Notes: a model not told the origin generated them from the sequence alone. 64,000 nucleotides of DNA from an uncultured Treponema sp. (GCA_946186185.1 CAMHMJ010000006.1:1-64000), one strand, 5' to 3'; shown: positions 1-11,310, counted from the stretch's first letter. Translations and numbers: made by a program.

Positions 1-50
1 GCAGCGGTCTCCAAAACCGCCTGTCGTGGGTTCAAATCCTGCCTGCCCTG
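1..50 (+). tRNA. trnW: tRNA-Trp (CCA), 5' part missing
   Basis: The window opens inside a tRNA. The anticodon stem GCGGT/ACCGC (4-8, 16-20) encloses the loop CTCCAAA, giving anticodon CCA at 11-13 (Trp). The T arm GTGGG-TTCAAAT-CCTGC spans 26-42. The 3' acceptor strand CTGCCCT is at 43-49, followed by discriminator G50. No CCA is encoded. The D arm and 5' acceptor strand lie outside the window. tRNA-Trp upstream of secE-nusG is a common bacterial arrangement. Confidence 0.93.
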
Positions 51-57
51 ATTTTTC

Positions 58-91
58 AAAAAGCCGGCAACTTGTTTGTCGGTTTTATTTT
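58..91 (+). terminator. Hairpin terminator or attenuator between tRNA-Trp and secE
   Basis: CCGGCAA (64-70) pairs with TTGTCGG (76-82), with one G-T wobble and a 5-nt loop, followed by TTTTATTTT. It could end the tRNA transcript or only attenuate read-through into secE, whose ribosome-binding site starts 12 nt after the stem. Confidence 0.65.
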
Positions 92-102
92 ATGGAGGAC
101 AT

Positions 103-285
103 ATGGCAAAGCTTGGTCAGTTCTTGAAAGAAAGCAGAGCAGAACTTAAAAAAGTTGTCTGGCCGACACGTGCAGATGTTGTTTCATCTGTAAAAGTAGT
201 AATTATCTCCACTGTTATAATTGCAATTGTTCTTGGTCTGTTGGACTTTGGGTTCACAGAAGCATTCCGTGCAATAATGAAATAA
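103..285 (+). CDS. secE: Preprotein translocase subunit SecE
   Basis: SecE clamps the SecY channel of the Sec translocon in the inner membrane. The 60-residue product has the short bacterial form: an amphipathic N-terminal segment with the conserved ELKKVVWP motif, then one membrane span (VVIISTVIIAIVLGLL). I placed the start at 103 because GGAGG (94-98) lies 4 nt upstream. An earlier in-frame start at 76 would overlap the terminator hairpin. nusG follows 12 nt downstream, the usual secE-nusG pairing, and secY is encoded in the same window at 23562. Confidence 0.95.
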   Translation: MAKLGQFLKESRAELKKVVWPTRADVVSSVKVVIISTVIIAIVLGLLDFGFTEAFRAIMK

Positions 286-297
286 CAGAAGGGCTAT

Positions 298-855
298 ATG
301 GCAAAGAGTTGGTATATTTTAATGTCTTTTACCGGATATGAAGGTAAAATTGAACGTACAATCAGAGCGCTTCTTGATAAGGGTGAACTTGATTCTTCTA
401 TCATTACAGACGTTAAGGTTCCGGTTGAAGAAATCGTTGAAGTAAAAGACGGAAAAACAAAAACAAGAAAAGACAAATTCCTGCCAGGCTACATCATGGT
501 TGAAATGGATCTTCCGGAAATTGGCTGGAAGGCTACATGTTCTACATTGCGAAGAATTCAGGGAGTAGGTGGTTTTGTTGGAACAAATCCAAATGAGCGC
601 CCTCGTCCGATTTCTTCCGCTGAGGCAAAAAATCTTCTTATGAAAACCGGCGATATCAAAGGCGAAAAGGTTGTTAAAGTTAAGACAAACTGCAACGTTG
701 GAGATTTCGTAAAAATCACAGACGGTCCTTTCAAGGGATTCAGCGGTAATATCGAAGAAGTTAATGCTGAAAAAGATAAGCTTCGTGTTAATGTTCAGAT
801 TTTTGGACGTGCAACACCGGTTGAAGTTAATCTTAATCAGGTTGAAAAAGCTTAA
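298..855 (+). CDS. nusG: Transcription termination/antitermination factor NusG
   Basis: NusG binds the RNA polymerase clamp, promotes processivity and Rho-dependent termination, and couples transcription to translation. The 185-residue product has the N-terminal NGN domain (starting KSWYILMSFTGYEGK) and a C-terminal KOW domain with the signature VGDFVKITDGPFKGF. Length is normal. It follows secE by 12 nt and precedes the rplK leader, so it probably shares a transcript with the L11/L1 genes. Confidence 0.97.
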   Translation: MAKSWYILMSFTGYEGKIERTIRALLDKGELDSSIITDVKVPVEEIVEVKDGKTKTRKDKFLPGYIMVEMDLPEIGWKATCSTLRRIQGVGGFVGTNPNERPRPISSAEAKNLLMKTGDIKGEKVVKVKTNCNVGDFVKITDGPFKGFSGNIEEVNAEKDKLRVNVQIFGRATPVEVNLNQVEKA

Positions 856-868
856 ATTTAAATCAATT

Positions 869-901
869 CAGGTGCTCGCATGCCAGTGCGGGCATTACCT
901 G
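869..901 (+). promoter_or_regulatory. Structured leader of rplK-rplA (candidate L1-type control site)
   Basis: CAGGT (869-873) and ACCTG (897-901) enclose a 7-bp stem GCTCGCA/TGCGGGC with a 6-nt loop. A second small hairpin, GTCC-GTT-GGAC, lies just downstream inside the 135-nt nusG-rplK gap. There is no T-run, so it is not a simple terminator. The position matches where protein L1 represses the L11 operon in other bacteria. I infer that role from position only; I did not recognise the L1-binding consensus. Confidence 0.5.
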
Positions 902-990
902 TTTTTGGGAGAAGCGCAGGTCCGTTGGACATAGGCACTTCGTTAGAGCAATCCTTGAATGGAGGCTCACACCAATTTAGGAGAATCAAA

Positions 991-1422
991 ATGGCAACAA
1001 AAAAGGTAACAGCCGTAATCAAGTTACAGTGTCCAGCAGGAGCTGCAACACCGGCTCCACCGATTGGTCCAGCCCTTGGACCTCATGGTGTTTCTGCACC
1101 AAAGTTTGTCCAGGAATTCAATGACAGAACTAAGAGCATGGAAAGAGGACTTATCATTCCTGTTGTTCTTACTGTTTATGCGGACAAATCTTACACTTTC
1201 ATTCTTAAGACTCCTCCGGCAGCCGTTCTTATCAAGAAGGCTATGAAGCTTGAGAAGGGTTCTGGAAACCCTCTTCGCGACAAAGTCGGAACTCTTTCAA
1301 AGAAAGATCTTGAAGAAATCGCAAAGACAAAGATGCCTGACGTTAATGCTAACGATCTTGAGGCAGCAAAGAAAATCATCGCCGGTACTGCACGCAGTAT
1401 GGGTGTAGAGGTGGAGCACTAA
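991..1422 (+). CDS. rplK: 50S ribosomal protein L11
   Basis: L11 forms the GTPase-associated centre with its 23S rRNA target and is needed for the RelA stringent response. The 143 residues match the usual length. The N-terminal proline-rich switch region is present ([21 protein letters not shown]). I chose the start at 991 because TAGGAGA (979-985) precedes it at normal spacing; an upstream in-frame start at 880 would add leader-derived sequence unlike L11. rplA begins 1 nt after the stop, implying translational coupling. Confidence 0.97.
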   Translation: MATKKVTAVIKLQCPAGAATPAPPIGPALGPHGVSAPKFVQEFNDRTKSMERGLIIPVVLTVYADKSYTFILKTPPAAVLIKKAMKLEKGSGNPLRDKVGTLSKKDLEEIAKTKMPDVNANDLEAAKKIIAGTARSMGVEVEH

Positions 1423-1423
1423 T

Positions 1424-2104
1424 ATGAAACATGGAAAGAAATATCGCGCATCCGCTGCAAAATACGATTTGACAAAAAAGTACAGTGTAGAAAACGCATG
1501 CAACATGGTAAAAGATATGAAGCTTGCTAACTTCGACGAAACTGTTGAAGCTCACATTGCACTTAAACTTGATAAATCAACATCAGTTCGTGACACACTT
1601 GTTTTCCCTAACCAGTTCCGCGGTGAAAAAAAGGTTTTGGTATTCTGTCAGCCTGGCCGCGTACAGGAAGCTTTGGATGCAGGTGCAGCTTACGCTGGTT
1701 CAGATGAATACATCGAAAAAGTAAAGGGAGGCTGGCTCGACTTCGACGTTGCAGTTGCTACTCCTGATATGATGAAAGATGTAGGTCGTCTTGGTATGGT
1801 ATTGGGACGCAAAGGTCTTATGCCTAACCCAAAAACAGGAACAGTTACAGCTGATATCGTAAGCGCTATCGGTGAACTTAAGAAAGGTCGTACAGAATAT
1901 CGTGCTGACAAGGGTGGAGTAATCCACATCGCTGTTGGTAAGAGTTCTATGGACGCTGCAAAAGTTGCAGAAAACGTAAATACCCTTATTGCAGAAGTTG
2001 GAAAGAAGGCTCCTAACGGCGTTACTTCAAACTTCATTCAGTCTGTTTCACTCAGCTCAACAATGGGACCAGGCGTATGGGTTGACATGAAGGAGGGTGA
2101 ATAA
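1424..2104 (+). CDS. rplA: 50S ribosomal protein L1
   Basis: L1 builds the mobile L1 stalk at the tRNA exit site and in many bacteria represses its own operon by binding the rplK leader mRNA. The 226 residues contain the signature region GRKGLMPNPKTGTVT and the usual N-terminal K-rich start. The stop codon is followed almost immediately by rplJ (2 nt), so rplK, rplA and rplJ are read as a tight unit. Confidence 0.97.
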   Translation: MKHGKKYRASAAKYDLTKKYSVENACNMVKDMKLANFDETVEAHIALKLDKSTSVRDTLVFPNQFRGEKKVLVFCQPGRVQEALDAGAAYAGSDEYIEKVKGGWLDFDVAVATPDMMKDVGRLGMVLGRKGLMPNPKTGTVTADIVSAIGELKKGRTEYRADKGGVIHIAVGKSSMDAAKVAENVNTLIAEVGKKAPNGVTSNFIQSVSLSSTMGPGVWVDMKEGE

Positions 2105-2106
2105 TT

Positions 2107-2691
2107 ATGGCAATGATGGCACATAAAGTTCAGGCTGCTAAAACAGCTGCTATTGAAGAAGCAAAGAAAACATTTGCTGAATACAATGACTTCATCTTCG
2201 CTGACTATCGTGGAATGACAGTAGAGCAGATCACAAGCCTCCGCAAGAAGCTCCGCGCTCAGAATGCAGTACTTAAAGTTGTAAAAAACAACTTTGCTCG
2301 TATCGCATTTGAAGATATGAAAATTGACAACGTAGCTGACTATCTTAAAGGTCCTACAGTTGTCGCAATGACAAAAGAAGATTCTAATGTTGTTGCAAAG
2401 ACTCTTTTCGATTTCGCAAAAGACAATCCTGTTCTTACTGTAAAAGGTGCTCTTGTAGAAAAAGAAGTTCTCGATGCTGCAAAGATCGAAGCTTACTCAA
2501 AAGTTCCTGGAAAGAAAGAACTTATCGCAATGCTTATGTCTGCTATCAACGGTCCAGCTCGTCAGCTTGCCGCTACTATCAAGGCATACGCAGAAAAGAA
2601 AGAAGCAGAGGGCGGTGCAGCTCCTGCTCCTAAAGCAGATGCAGCTCCAGCTGCTGAAGCACCAGCCGCAGAAGCTCCTGCAGCTGAGTAA
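2107..2691 (+). CDS. rplJ: 50S ribosomal protein L10 with long Ala/Pro/Glu tail
   Basis: L10 anchors the L7/L12 dimers to the stalk base. The core (DYRGMTVEQITSLRKKLR, then the helical C-terminus) is standard. The protein is 194 residues, some 20-30 longer than typical, because of a low-complexity tail of AAP/AEAPAAE units from about residue 165. A similar AEAPAAE ending occurs in the small zinc-ribbon protein at 27521. AGGAGGG (2090-2096) serves the start at 2107; the in-frame ATG pair at 2113/2116 is a possible alternative. Confidence 0.95.
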   Translation: MAMMAHKVQAAKTAAIEEAKKTFAEYNDFIFADYRGMTVEQITSLRKKLRAQNAVLKVVKNNFARIAFEDMKIDNVADYLKGPTVVAMTKEDSNVVAKTLFDFAKDNPVLTVKGALVEKEVLDAAKIEAYSKVPGKKELIAMLMSAINGPARQLAATIKAYAEKKEAEGGAAPAPKADAAPAAEAPAAEAPAAE

Positions 2692-2711
2692 TTGATTTTT
2701 TAATCAATAAG

Positions 2712-2745
2712 CACGGTCAGGCTTCATAGCTGTCGACTGTCCGTG
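2712..2745 (+). promoter_or_regulatory. Hairpin in the rplJ-rplL gap
   Basis: In the 141-nt gap, CACGGTCAG (2712-2720) pairs with CTGTCCGTG (2737-2745) apart from one T-T mismatch. A short TTGATT/AATCAA hairpin precedes it and a CACC/GGTG hairpin follows. The rplA-rplJ junction has only 2 nt and no room for an L10-type leader, so expression control of the stalk proteins may sit here. This role is inferred from position. Confidence 0.45.
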
Positions 2746-2832
2746 TAAAGATTGCAGAACGGTTCGTATGAATCAGTCACTGCAGCACCTTTATGGTGAA
2801 AAATATATTTACATATTTGTGAGGAAGACAAT

Positions 2833-3210
2833 ATGGCAGCATTAACAACAGATCAGATTCTTGATGCAATTTCCAGCATGACAGTTCTTGAATGTTCAGA
2901 ACTCGTAAAAGCAATGGAAGAAAAATTCGGTGTAACAGCAGCAGTAGCAGTAGCAGCAGCTCCAGCAGCAGGTGCAGGTGCAGCAGCTGAAGAACAGACT
3001 GAATTTACAGTAACTCTTGACAGCTTCGACGCTGCAAAGAAAATCAATGTTATCAAGGCTGTTCGTGAAATCACAGGTCTTGGTCTTGGTGAATCAAAAG
3101 CTTTGGTTGAAGGCGCACCAAAAACTCTTAAAGAGGGCGTAAGCAAGGCTGATGCTGATGCAATGATCGCAAAGATTACTGAAGCTGGTGGTAAAGCTTC
3201 TAAGAAATAA
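2833..3210 (+). CDS. rplL: 50S ribosomal protein L7/L12
   Basis: L7/L12 is the multicopy flexible stalk protein that recruits translational GTPases. The 125 residues show the N-terminal dimerisation domain, an Ala-rich hinge (about residues 35-52) and the C-terminal factor-binding domain with [12 protein letters not shown]-like sequence ([19 protein letters not shown]). GAGGAAG just upstream is the ribosome-binding site. It is separated from rplJ by a structured gap and from rpoB by an attenuator-like terminator. Confidence 0.97.
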   Translation: MAALTTDQILDAISSMTVLECSELVKAMEEKFGVTAAVAVAAAPAAGAGAAAEEQTEFTVTLDSFDAAKKINVIKAVREITGLGLGESKALVEGAPKTLKEGVSKADADAMIAKITEAGGKASKK

Positions 3211-3255
3211 TGCAGGTGCTCCGGCAGCATAACCGGAGTTCAGACATTAGATACG

Positions 3256-3287
3256 AACTGCAGGGTGTTTTTCGCCCTGCAGTTTTT
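3256..3287 (+). terminator. Terminator/attenuator between rplL and rpoB
   Basis: AACTGCAGGG (3256-3265) pairs perfectly with CCCTGCAGTT (3275-3284), and the T-run covers 3283-3287. A partial terminator in the rplL-rpoB gap is known from E. coli, where it lowers rpoBC relative to the ribosomal genes. The short T-run fits incomplete termination. Confidence 0.8.
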
Positions 3288-3304
3288 GGCGTTTAAAAAG
3301 TTTT

Positions 3305-3332
3305 TTGTTCTTTTAAATTATTTTTGTAAAAT
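3305..3332 (+). promoter_or_regulatory. Probable promoter upstream of rpoB
   Basis: TTGTTC (3305-3310) and TAAAAT (3327-3332) are 16 nt apart, in AT-rich DNA just after the rplL terminator. A perfect GTCTTAA/TTAAGAC hairpin (3334-3340, 3346-3352) would lie at the start of the transcript. The -35 match is weak. Confidence 0.45.
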
Positions 3333-3426
3333 CGTCTTAATTCCCTTAAGACAAATCAGGGTTTCCGTGCTGTGCGGAGTTTCCAGCATGTAGCGGATTC
3401 ATACTGAATTATATACACAGGGGGAA

Positions 3427-6400
3427 ATGATGTTCGCAAAGACACGAACAATCAACCGTCAGTATATCGGTAAAGACATCCAGAACTTCATGGATGTACC
3501 AGATCTGATTGGTATCCAGACTTCTTCTTATGAAAGCTTTCTTCAGGCAGAACGCCTTAAGAGAGGTGAAAAACCGTTAAATCAGGGACTTCAGGAAGTA
3601 TTTACTTCAACTTTCCCAATCGAAAGTCCAAACGGCGACTTGTCGCTTGAGTTCGAATACTACGAACTTGACTATCCTAACATTAAATTTTCAGAACTCG
3701 AATGCAAACAGAAAGGTTTGACCTATGCCGTTCCGCTCAAGGCTCGCATTGACTTGAACTATCTTCAGACAGGTCAGATTCTTCAGAAAGATATCTACAT
3801 GGGAGATATTCCTCTCATGACGGAAAGAGGAACTTTTATCATCAATGGTGCTGAGCGCGTAGTTGTTTCTCAGATTCACCGTTCGCCTGGAGTTATTTTC
3901 CAGCATGATAAGGGTGTTTACTCAAGCCGTATCATTCCATACCGTGGTTCATGGCTGGAATTCGAAATTGACCAGAAAAAAGAACTTATTTTTGCAAAGA
4001 TTGACCGCAAAAAGAAGATTCTTGGTACTATTTTCCTCCGCGCTCTTGGATACAATACTCGTGAAGAAATCATCCGCTGCTTCTATGCTACAGAAAATGT
4101 GCAGGTTATTGATTCACTCGAAGCCCGCGAAGCATTGATCGACAGAGTACTTGCAAGCGCAATTACAATTAAAGATGAAGATGGAGAAGAAAAACGACTT
4201 TTCAATGCCGGTGTTCGTCTTCATCCGCATGATATTGATGAACTTGTTGCAAACAAGATTAAAGAAATCAGCGTAATCAAGTTCAGCACAAAGAAAAATC
4301 CTAACGATAAGGAAGAAAAGAACGAATCTCTTGATTCACAGATTATCATCAACTGTTTTGAAAGAGAAGAAGTGCGCTTCGTAAAAGAAGGTTCTGTTGA
4401 TATGGAACCAACAAAAGAAGATGCACTTGCAGCAGTTTACTCAATCCTTATGCCAGGTGAGCCAATCACTGTTGAAGCTGCAGAGAAGGATCTTACTTCA
4501 ATGTTCTTCAGTGAACGCCGCTATGACCTTGGCCGTGTAGGACGCTATAAGCTTAACAAGAAATTTGAATACACAGAAAATGTAGACAGCTTCACTCTTA
4601 TTAAGGAAGATATCATCAATACAATGAAGATTCTTATCAAAGTTTATATTGGTGAGGATCAGTTCGACGATATCGACCACCTTGGAAACCGTCGAATCCG
4701 ATGTGTAGGAGAGCTTCTTACAAACGCTCTTAAAACTGCTTTCAGCAGAATGGAACGCATCGTTAAGGAACGAATGGGTCTTAAAGAAACTGAGACAATG
4801 AAACCTCAGGAACTTATTTCTATTAAGCCTATCGTTGCTGCAATCCGCGAATTCTACGGTTCAAGCCAGCTTTCTCAGTTCATGGATCAGGTAAACCCTC
4901 TTTCTGAACTTACTCATAAACGTCGTCTTAACGCTTTGGGACCTGGTGGTCTTTCTCGTGACCGCGCCGGATTCGAAGTTCGAGACGTACACTATACTCA
5001 CTACGGACGCATGTGTCCAATTGAAACTCCTGAAGGTCCGAACATCGGTCTTATCGTTTCTCTTGCTATGTACACACAGATTAACGACTACGGATTCCTT
5101 GAAGCTCCATACCGCAAGGTTGTAGACGGAAAGGCAACAAACGAAGTTGAATATCTTTCAGCAATGGACGAAGACAAGTACACTGTAGGACAGCTTGTTG
5201 AAGGTATCAAAGAAGACGGTACTTTCCCTTCAGAAATGATTTCTTGCCGCCACCGCGGTGACTATACAACACGAAACGTAAAAGATATTCAGTATATCGA
5301 CGTTTCTCCACGACAGGTAATTTCCGTTTCTGCTTCCCTTATTCCATTCCTTGAGCATGACGATGCTAACCGTGCCCTCATGGGTTGTAACATGCAGCGT
5401 CAGGCAGTTCCTCTTCTTTTCCCGGAGCCTCCTTATGTTGGAACCGGTATGGAAAGAAAGACCGCTTACGATTCAGGTGTTCTGGTTAAGGCTAAGTACG
5501 AAGGTGATGTAACTTACGTTTCAAGTGAACTTATCAAGGTAAAGCCAACAGATCCAGGTGCTGGAGATGTAAACGATTACAAGCTTCTTAAATATCAGAG
5601 AACTAACAACGATACATGGAGCCACAACCGACCTATCGTTGAAGTTGGACAGCATGTTAAAAAAGGCGATGTCCTTGCCGACGGTCCTGCAACTTTCAAT
5701 GGAGAGCTTGCTCTGGGACGCAATATTCTTGTAGGTTTCGTTCCGTGGAACGGATACAACTATGAGGACGCTGTTTTGATTTCACAGCGCGTTGTTCGCG
5801 AAGATATGTATACAACAATTCATATCAAGGAATTCCAGACAGAAGTTCGTGAAACAAAGCTTGGTTACGAGCGCATTACCCGGGATATTCCAAATACAGC
5901 TGAAAAAGCTCTTGATAACCTGGACTCAGAAGGTATCATCCGCATCGGTGCAAAGGTTCGCTCAGGAGACATTCTTGTTGGTAAGGTAACTCCAAAGTCT
6001 GAAACTGAAACAACACCGGAATTCAAGCTTTTGAACTCAATCTTCGGTGAAAAGGCAAAAGAAGTTCGTGATTCTTCACTTCATGTTCCACACGGAGTTG
6101 AAGGTGTAGTAATCGACGTTCAGCGTATGAACCGTATGGAAGGGGATGAGCAGCTCAGCCCTGGCGTAACAGAAATCGTAAAAGTTATCATCGCTAACAA
6201 GCGTAAGCTCCGTGAAGGTGATAAGATGGCTGGACGTCACGGAAACAAGGGTGTTGTTGCACGTATTCTTCCTATTGAAGACATGCCGTATCTTGAAGAC
6301 GGTACTCCACTTGATGTTTGTCTGAACCCTCTTGGTGTACCTTCACGAATGAATATCGGTCAGATTATGGAATCTGAACTTGGTGTAGCAGGCCGCTATT

Positions 6401-6984
6401 TGAACCAGTTCTTCGAGTCTCCGGTATTCCAGTCTCCGAGCCAGGAACAGATTGCTGCAAAACTGGCAGAAGCAGGTCTTGCAAGCGATGCAAAGCAGAT
6501 TGTTCATGACGGTCGAACCGGTGAACCTTTTGTAAACCCAATCTTCGTTGGTGTTATTTACTTCATGAAGCTTCATCACCTTGTTGATGATAAGATGCAC
6601 GCTCGATCTACAGGTCCGTACTCACTTGTAACTCAGCAGCCACTTGGTGGTAAGGCTCAGTTCGGTGGACAGCGTCTTGGAGAAATGGAAGTTTGGGCTC
6701 TCGAAGCTTATGGTGCCGCAAATACACTTCAGGAAATGATGACAATCAAATCCGATGATATGAACGGTCGTTCAAAGATTTACGAATCTATCGTAAAGGG
6801 CGATCCTACTTCACCGGTGGGAGTTCCGGAAGCATTCAACGTTATGGTACAGGAACTTCGTGGTCTGGGTCTTGATTTCACTATTTATGATGATAAGGGT
6901 AAACAGATTGCCCTTACAGAACGTGATCAGGAATTGATTGATAAAGCTGCATCTGGTTTTGATAAGGAGAACACAAATGCGTGA
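3427..6984 (+). CDS. rpoB: DNA-directed RNA polymerase subunit beta
   Basis: RpoB is the beta subunit of core RNA polymerase and forms one wall of the active cleft. The 1185-residue product has the rifampicin region ([20 protein letters not shown] then [10 protein letters not shown]), the invariant [17 protein letters not shown], and the C-terminal clamp segment ([21 protein letters not shown]). Position 502 is Asn where E. coli has Ser531 (codon AAC, 4930-4932). GGGG precedes two adjacent ATGs (3427, 3430). The stop overlaps the rpoC start by 8 nt, so the two large subunits are coupled. Confidence 0.98.
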   Translation: MMFAKTRTINRQYIGKDIQNFMDVPDLIGIQTSSYESFLQAERLKRGEKPLNQGLQEVFTSTFPIESPNGDLSLEFEYYELDYPNIKFSELECKQKGLTYAVPLKARIDLNYLQTGQILQKDIYMGDIPLMTERGTFIINGAERVVVSQIHRSPGVIFQHDKGVYSSRIIPYRGSWLEFEIDQKKELIFAKIDRKKKILGTIFLRALGYNTREEIIRCFYATENVQVIDSLEAREALIDRVLASAITIKDEDGEEKRLFNAGVRLHPHDIDELVANKIKEISVIKFSTKKNPNDKEEKNESLDSQIIINCFEREEVRFVKEGSVDMEPTKEDALAAVYSILMPGEPITVEAAEKDLTSMFFSERRYDLGRVGRYKLNKKFEYTENVDSFTLIKEDIINTMKILIKVYIGEDQFDDIDHLGNRRIRCVGELLTNALKTAFSRMERIVKERMGLKETETMKPQELISIKPIVAAIREFYGSSQLSQFMDQVNPLSELTHKRRLNALGPGGLSRDRAGFEVRDVHYTHYGRMCPIETPEGPNIGLIVSLAMYTQINDYGFLEAPYRKVVDGKATNEVEYLSAMDEDKYTVGQLVEGIKEDGTFPSEMISCRHRGDYTTRNVKDIQYIDVSPRQVISVSASLIPFLEHDDANRALMGCNMQRQAVPLLFPEPPYVGTGMERKTAYDSGVLVKAKYEGDVTYVSSELIKVKPTDPGAGDVNDYKLLKYQRTNNDTWSHNRPIVEVGQHVKKGDVLADGPATFNGELALGRNILVGFVPWNGYNYEDAVLISQRVVREDMYTTIHIKEFQTEVRETKLGYERITRDIPNTAEKALDNLDSEGIIRIGAKVRSGDILVGKVTPKSETETTPEFKLLNSIFGEKAKEVRDSSLHVPHGVEGVVIDVQRMNRMEGDEQLSPGVTEIVKVIIANKRKLREGDKMAGRHGNKGVVARILPIEDMPYLEDGTPLDVCLNPLGVPSRMNIGQIMESELGVAGRYLNQFFESPVFQSPSQEQIAAKLAEAGLASDAKQIVHDGRTGEPFVNPIFVGVIYFMKLHHLVDDKMHARSTGPYSLVTQQPLGGKAQFGGQRLGEMEVWALEAYGAANTLQEMMTIKSDDMNGRSKIYESIVKGDPTSPVGVPEAFNVMVQELRGLGLDFTIYDDKGKQIALTERDQELIDKAASGFDKENTNA

Positions 6985-9900
6985 TATTCAGGATTTTTCA
7001 AGTCTTAAAATAAAGCTGGCTTCTCCAGACACTATTCGTGCCTGGTCTTACGGTGAAGTAAAGAAGCCGGAAACAATTAACTATCGTACTCTTCGTCCGG
7101 AGAAAGACGGTCTTTTCTGTGAAAAGATTTTCGGAACCACAAAAGAGTGGGAATGTTGCTGTGGAAAGTTCAAATCAATCCGTTACAAGGGTGTTATCTG
7201 TGACCGCTGTGGTGTTGAAGTAACTCACTTCAAAGTACGCCGTGAACGAACCGGACACATTGAACTTGCTGCTCCTGTAAGCCACATCTGGTATTACCGC
7301 TCGGTTCCAAGCCGAATGGGTCTTCTTCTTGATCTTCAGGTTGCAGCTCTCCGCTCTGTTCTCTATTACGAAAAATATATCGTAATCGATCCGGGCGACA
7401 CTGAACTTAAACCAAAGCAGCTTCTTACAGAAGATGAATATATCGAAAAGCGCGAACGCTACGGTGAAACTTTCACTGCAGATATGGGTGCTGAAGCTAT
7501 CAAGACTTTGCTTGATCAGACAGACCTTGATGCACTTGCTGCAGAACTCCGCGCTAAGATGATAGAAAAAGGTGCAAAAACCGATAAGCGTCTTCTTAAA
7601 CGAATTGAAATCGTTGAAAACTTCCGTTCTTCTGGAAACAAGGCAAGCTGGATGATTCTGGATGTAATTCCTGTTATCCCTCCTGAGCTTCGTCCTATGG
7701 TTCAGCTTGATGGCGGACGTTTTGCAACTTCTGACTTGAACGACCTTTATCGTCGTGTAATTAATAGAAACAACCGTCTTAAGAGACTTCAGGGACTTCT
7801 CGCTCCGGATATCATCATCCGTAACGAAAAGCGCATGCTCCAGGAAGCTGTTGACGCATTGTTCGATAACTCAAAGAGAAAGCGCGTTGTAAAGGGTGCT
7901 TCTAACAGACCTCTTAAATCTATCTCTGATATGCTTAAGGGTAAGCAGGGTCGTTTCCGCCAGAACCTTCTTGGTAAGCGTGTAGACTACTCTGGACGTT
8001 CTGTAATCGTTGTTGGACCTGAACTCAAGCTCTGGCAGTGCGGTCTTCCAACAAAAATGGCTCTTGAACTTTTCAAGCCGTTCATCATGAAGAAGCTTGT
8101 TGACAAGGACATCGTATTCAACATCAAAAAGGCAAAAATGCTTGTTGAATCAGAAGCTCCTGAAGTATTCAGCATTCTTGACGAAGTTGTTCGCGAGCAC
8201 CCTGTAATGCTTAACCGAGCTCCAACCCTTCACCGACTTGGTATTCTTGCATTTGAACCAGTTCTTGTTGAAGGAAAAGCACTTAAGCTTCACCCGCTTG
8301 CTTGTAAATCATTCAACGCCGACTTCGATGGTGACCAGATGGCTATTCACGTTCCTTTGACACAGGCTGCTCAGATGGAATGCTGGACTTTGATGCTCTC
8401 TGCAAGAAACCTTCTTGACCCGGCTAACGGAAACACAATCGTTGCTCCTTCTCAGGACATGGTTCTTGGTATCTACTATATGACTTCAATTAAGCCTGGT
8501 GCAAAGGGCGGTCCAAAAGACGGTCACTGCCGTCGTTTCTGTTCAGCAGATGAAGTTCGTCTTGCAGCAGAAAGCGGTGCAATCGACTGGCAGGCAGAAA
8601 TTGAAGTTCCAGCTCCAAAGGATTCTTTTGATGGTGCAAACTACGCATTTGATAAAAAGGCATTCAAAGCTGGTGATTTGATTCATACAACTGCCGGTAC
8701 ACTCCGCTTTAATGAAGCAATGCCGGAAGATGTTGCTTACATCAATAAACAGATGGGTGACAAAGCCCTTAAGGCAATGATTGAGCATGTTTATCATACT
8801 CAGGGTCCTTGGCTCACAATCCAGATGCTTGATGCAATCAAGTCTGTAGGATATAAGAACGCTACCTTCTTTGGTGCTACTCTTTCTATGGATGATATCC
8901 TTGTTCCTGATGAAAAGAAGGAAATGGTTGGAAAGGCAAACAAAGAAGTTGAAAAGATTGTAAACGAATACTCACAGGGTGTTATCACTGCTGATGAACG
9001 TTACAACCGTGTCTGCGATATCTGGTCAAGAACTAACGATGAACTTACTAAGATAATGATGGATAACCTTGCTAAGCACAAGAATGGTTTCAATACTATC
9101 TATATGATGGCTACTTCTGGTGCCCGAGGTTCTAAGAAACAGATTTCTCAGCTTGCAGCTATGCGAGGCCTTATGGCTAAGCCTTCTGGAGAAATTATCG
9201 AACTTCCTATTAAGTCAAACTTTAAGGAAGGTCTTTCGGTTATCGAGTACTTTATTTCTACAAACGGTGCACGAAAAGGTCTTTCGGATACCGCTCTTAA
9301 AACTGCCGACGCAGGTTACATGACCCGTCGTCTTGTTGATGTTGCTCAGGATGTTGTTGTAAACGTTGAAGACTGTGGAACAATCAACGGTATTGACTAT
9401 GCTGCAATTAAAGAAGGAGATGAAATTAAGGTTCATCTTGCTGAAAGAATTGTTGGTCACTACACAATCGAGCGTGTTGTTCACCCTATTACCGGTGAAC
9501 TTATCTGTGATGTAAACTCTTATATTACAGATGAACTTGCTCACAAAATTGAAGATGCCGGTGTTGAAAAAGTAAAGCTCCGCACTGTACTTACCTGTGA
9601 AGCTCAGCACGGTGTATGTATCAAGTGTTACGGTCAGAACCTTGCCCGCAACAAGATCGTTGAAATTGGTGAAGCAGTTGGTATTATTGCAGCTCAGTCA
9701 ATCGGTCAGCCTGGTACACAGCTTACACTTCGAACCTTCCACTCGGGTGGTACTGCTGATAAGACAACTGAAGATAACCGAATCGTTTTGAACTTCCCGG
9801 CTATCATCAAGGATGTAACTGGTACCCACGTAGAAATGGAAGACGGAAGCTGGCTCTTTACCCGTAAGGGCTTTATGAATGTTATCCGCGTTCTTGATAC

Positions 9901-11278
9901 AGTTAAGATTGAAAAGGGTGACACTCTTAAAGTTGAAGACGGTGTAAGTCTTCTTAAAGACAGCGTTCTTCTTGTTCGCAACGGAAAAGAAGTTACTGCA
10001 AGTCAGTCAGGAAAAGTTGTAATTATTGGTGATACTCTCTATCTTACGAAGAAAGAAATTAAGGTAGAAATCAGTAACGGTTCTAACATTCACGCTAAGG
10101 CAGGTGATGTGTTCGAAGCAGGAAAGGCAATCGGTACATTCGATCAGTATTCTGACCCAATCATTGCAGAAAGTGACGGATACGTTCACTTTGAAGATGT
10201 AATTGTTGGTTCAACACTTGCTGAAACAACTGACCTTCAGACTGGTAAGATTGAAAGAAAGATTACGGATCTTCACCTTGATGTTAAACAGCCTCGTATT
10301 CTTATTACTGATGAAGCCGGTAACGAAGTTGGTAGCTATTACCTTCCAGCCGGTGCCGTTCTTCAGGTTGAAGACAAACAGCAGATCAGTGCTGGTGATA
10401 CTCTTGCAAAACTTCCAAAAGAAGCTGCTAAGACAAACGATATTACCGGTGGTATCCCTCGTGTAACCGAATTGTTCGAAGCTCGTAAACCTAAGAATCC
10501 TTGTGTTCTTGCAAAGATTTCAGGAACAGTTAAATTCAAGGGAATTAACAAGGCAAAGAGTGTTATCGAAATTGAGGATGAATTTGGTAAGGTTCAGGAA
10601 CATCTTGTTCCAACAACAAAGCATCTTCTTGTTCGTGACGGTGATAAGGTTGAAGCTGGTGAACAGCTTTGTGACGGAGCTCCAAACCCAAGTGATATTC
10701 TTGCAATTCTTGGTGAAAATGCTCTTCAGAATTACCTTATGGATGAAATCCAGGCCGTTTACCGTGCTCAGGGTGTAAGCATCAACGACAAGCACATCGG
10801 TGTTATCGTTCGCCAGATGCTCCGCAAGGTAGAAGTTGTTGCTGTAGGTGATACAAAATTTATTTACGGTCAGCAGGTTGATAAATACAAGTTCCATGAA
10901 GAAAACCGAAAGGTTGTTGCAGAAGGTGGTCAGCCGGCAGTTGCACGCCCGATGTTCCAGGGTATTACAAAGGCAGCTTTGAATGTAGATTCCTTCATTT
11001 CAGCTGCTTCATTCCAGGAAACAACCCGCGTTCTTACAAATGCTGCAATTTCCGGAGCAACAGACGGACTTCACGGAATTAAGGAAAACGTTGCAATCGG
11101 ACATATCATTCCTGCCGGAACTGGTATCAAAGATTACAAGAACGTTAAACTTTTTGATGATGGTGATCGTGATCTGGACATCCAGATGGAAGAAATCCTT
11201 GAACGACGCCGAATTGAAAACGAAATGATGATGAACCGTGTTGAAGAACCGGTTTACGAAAGTGATGATCAGGACTAA
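6977..11278 (+). CDS. rpoC: DNA-directed RNA polymerase subunit beta'
   Basis: RpoC is the beta' subunit and carries the catalytic Mg2+ site. The 1433-residue product has the N-terminal zinc site (WECCCGKF then VICDRCG), the invariant NADFDGD at residues 447-453, the bridge helix/trigger loop region, and the second zinc cluster ([17 protein letters not shown]). The start is 6977, served by AAGGAGA (6964-6970); an upstream in-frame ATG inside rpoB has no such site. A strong terminator follows at 11311. Confidence 0.98.
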   Translation: MRDIQDFSSLKIKLASPDTIRAWSYGEVKKPETINYRTLRPEKDGLFCEKIFGTTKEWECCCGKFKSIRYKGVICDRCGVEVTHFKVRRERTGHIELAAPVSHIWYYRSVPSRMGLLLDLQVAALRSVLYYEKYIVIDPGDTELKPKQLLTEDEYIEKRERYGETFTADMGAEAIKTLLDQTDLDALAAELRAKMIEKGAKTDKRLLKRIEIVENFRSSGNKASWMILDVIPVIPPELRPMVQLDGGRFATSDLNDLYRRVINRNNRLKRLQGLLAPDIIIRNEKRMLQEAVDALFDNSKRKRVVKGASNRPLKSISDMLKGKQGRFRQNLLGKRVDYSGRSVIVVGPELKLWQCGLPTKMALELFKPFIMKKLVDKDIVFNIKKAKMLVESEAPEVFSILDEVVREHPVMLNRAPTLHRLGILAFEPVLVEGKALKLHPLACKSFNADFDGDQMAIHVPLTQAAQMECWTLMLSARNLLDPANGNTIVAPSQDMVLGIYYMTSIKPGAKGGPKDGHCRRFCSADEVRLAAESGAIDWQAEIEVPAPKDSFDGANYAFDKKAFKAGDLIHTTAGTLRFNEAMPEDVAYINKQMGDKALKAMIEHVYHTQGPWLTIQMLDAIKSVGYKNATFFGATLSMDDILVPDEKKEMVGKANKEVEKIVNEYSQGVITADERYNRVCDIWSRTNDELTKIMMDNLAKHKNGFNTIYMMATSGARGSKKQISQLAAMRGLMAKPSGEIIELPIKSNFKEGLSVIEYFISTNGARKGLSDTALKTADAGYMTRRLVDVAQDVVVNVEDCGTINGIDYAAIKEGDEIKVHLAERIVGHYTIERVVHPITGELICDVNSYITDELAHKIEDAGVEKVKLRTVLTCEAQHGVCIKCYGQNLARNKIVEIGEAVGIIAAQSIGQPGTQLTLRTFHSGGTADKTTEDNRIVLNFPAIIKDVTGTHVEMEDGSWLFTRKGFMNVIRVLDTVKIEKGDTLKVEDGVSLLKDSVLLVRNGKEVTASQSGKVVIIGDTLYLTKKEIKVEISNGSNIHAKAGDVFEAGKAIGTFDQYSDPIIAESDGYVHFEDVIVGSTLAETTDLQTGKIERKITDLHLDVKQPRILITDEAGNEVGSYYLPAGAVLQVEDKQQISAGDTLAKLPKEAAKTNDITGGIPRVTELFEARKPKNPCVLAKISGTVKFKGINKAKSVIEIEDEFGKVQEHLVPTTKHLLVRDGDKVEAGEQLCDGAPNPSDILAILGENALQNYLMDEIQAVYRAQGVSINDKHIGVIVRQMLRKVEVVAVGDTKFIYGQQVDKYKFHEENRKVVAEGGQPAVARPMFQGITKAALNVDSFISAASFQETTRVLTNAAISGATDGLHGIKENVAIGHIIPAGTGIKDYKNVKLFDDGDRDLDIQMEEILERRRIENEMMMNRVEEPVYESDDQD

Positions 11279-11310
11279 TAAGTCTTAATGATTACTTTTA
11301 ATTAATGAAA

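Noticed and set aside
880-990. N-terminal extension of L11 from an in-frame ATG at 880
   Set aside because: The extra 37 residues are leader sequence over a hairpin, unlike any L11; the ATG at 991 has a good ribosome-binding site.
2853-3230. 125-codon minus-strand frame across rplL
   Set aside because: It is the complement of the Ala-rich rplL codons; composition explains the open frame.
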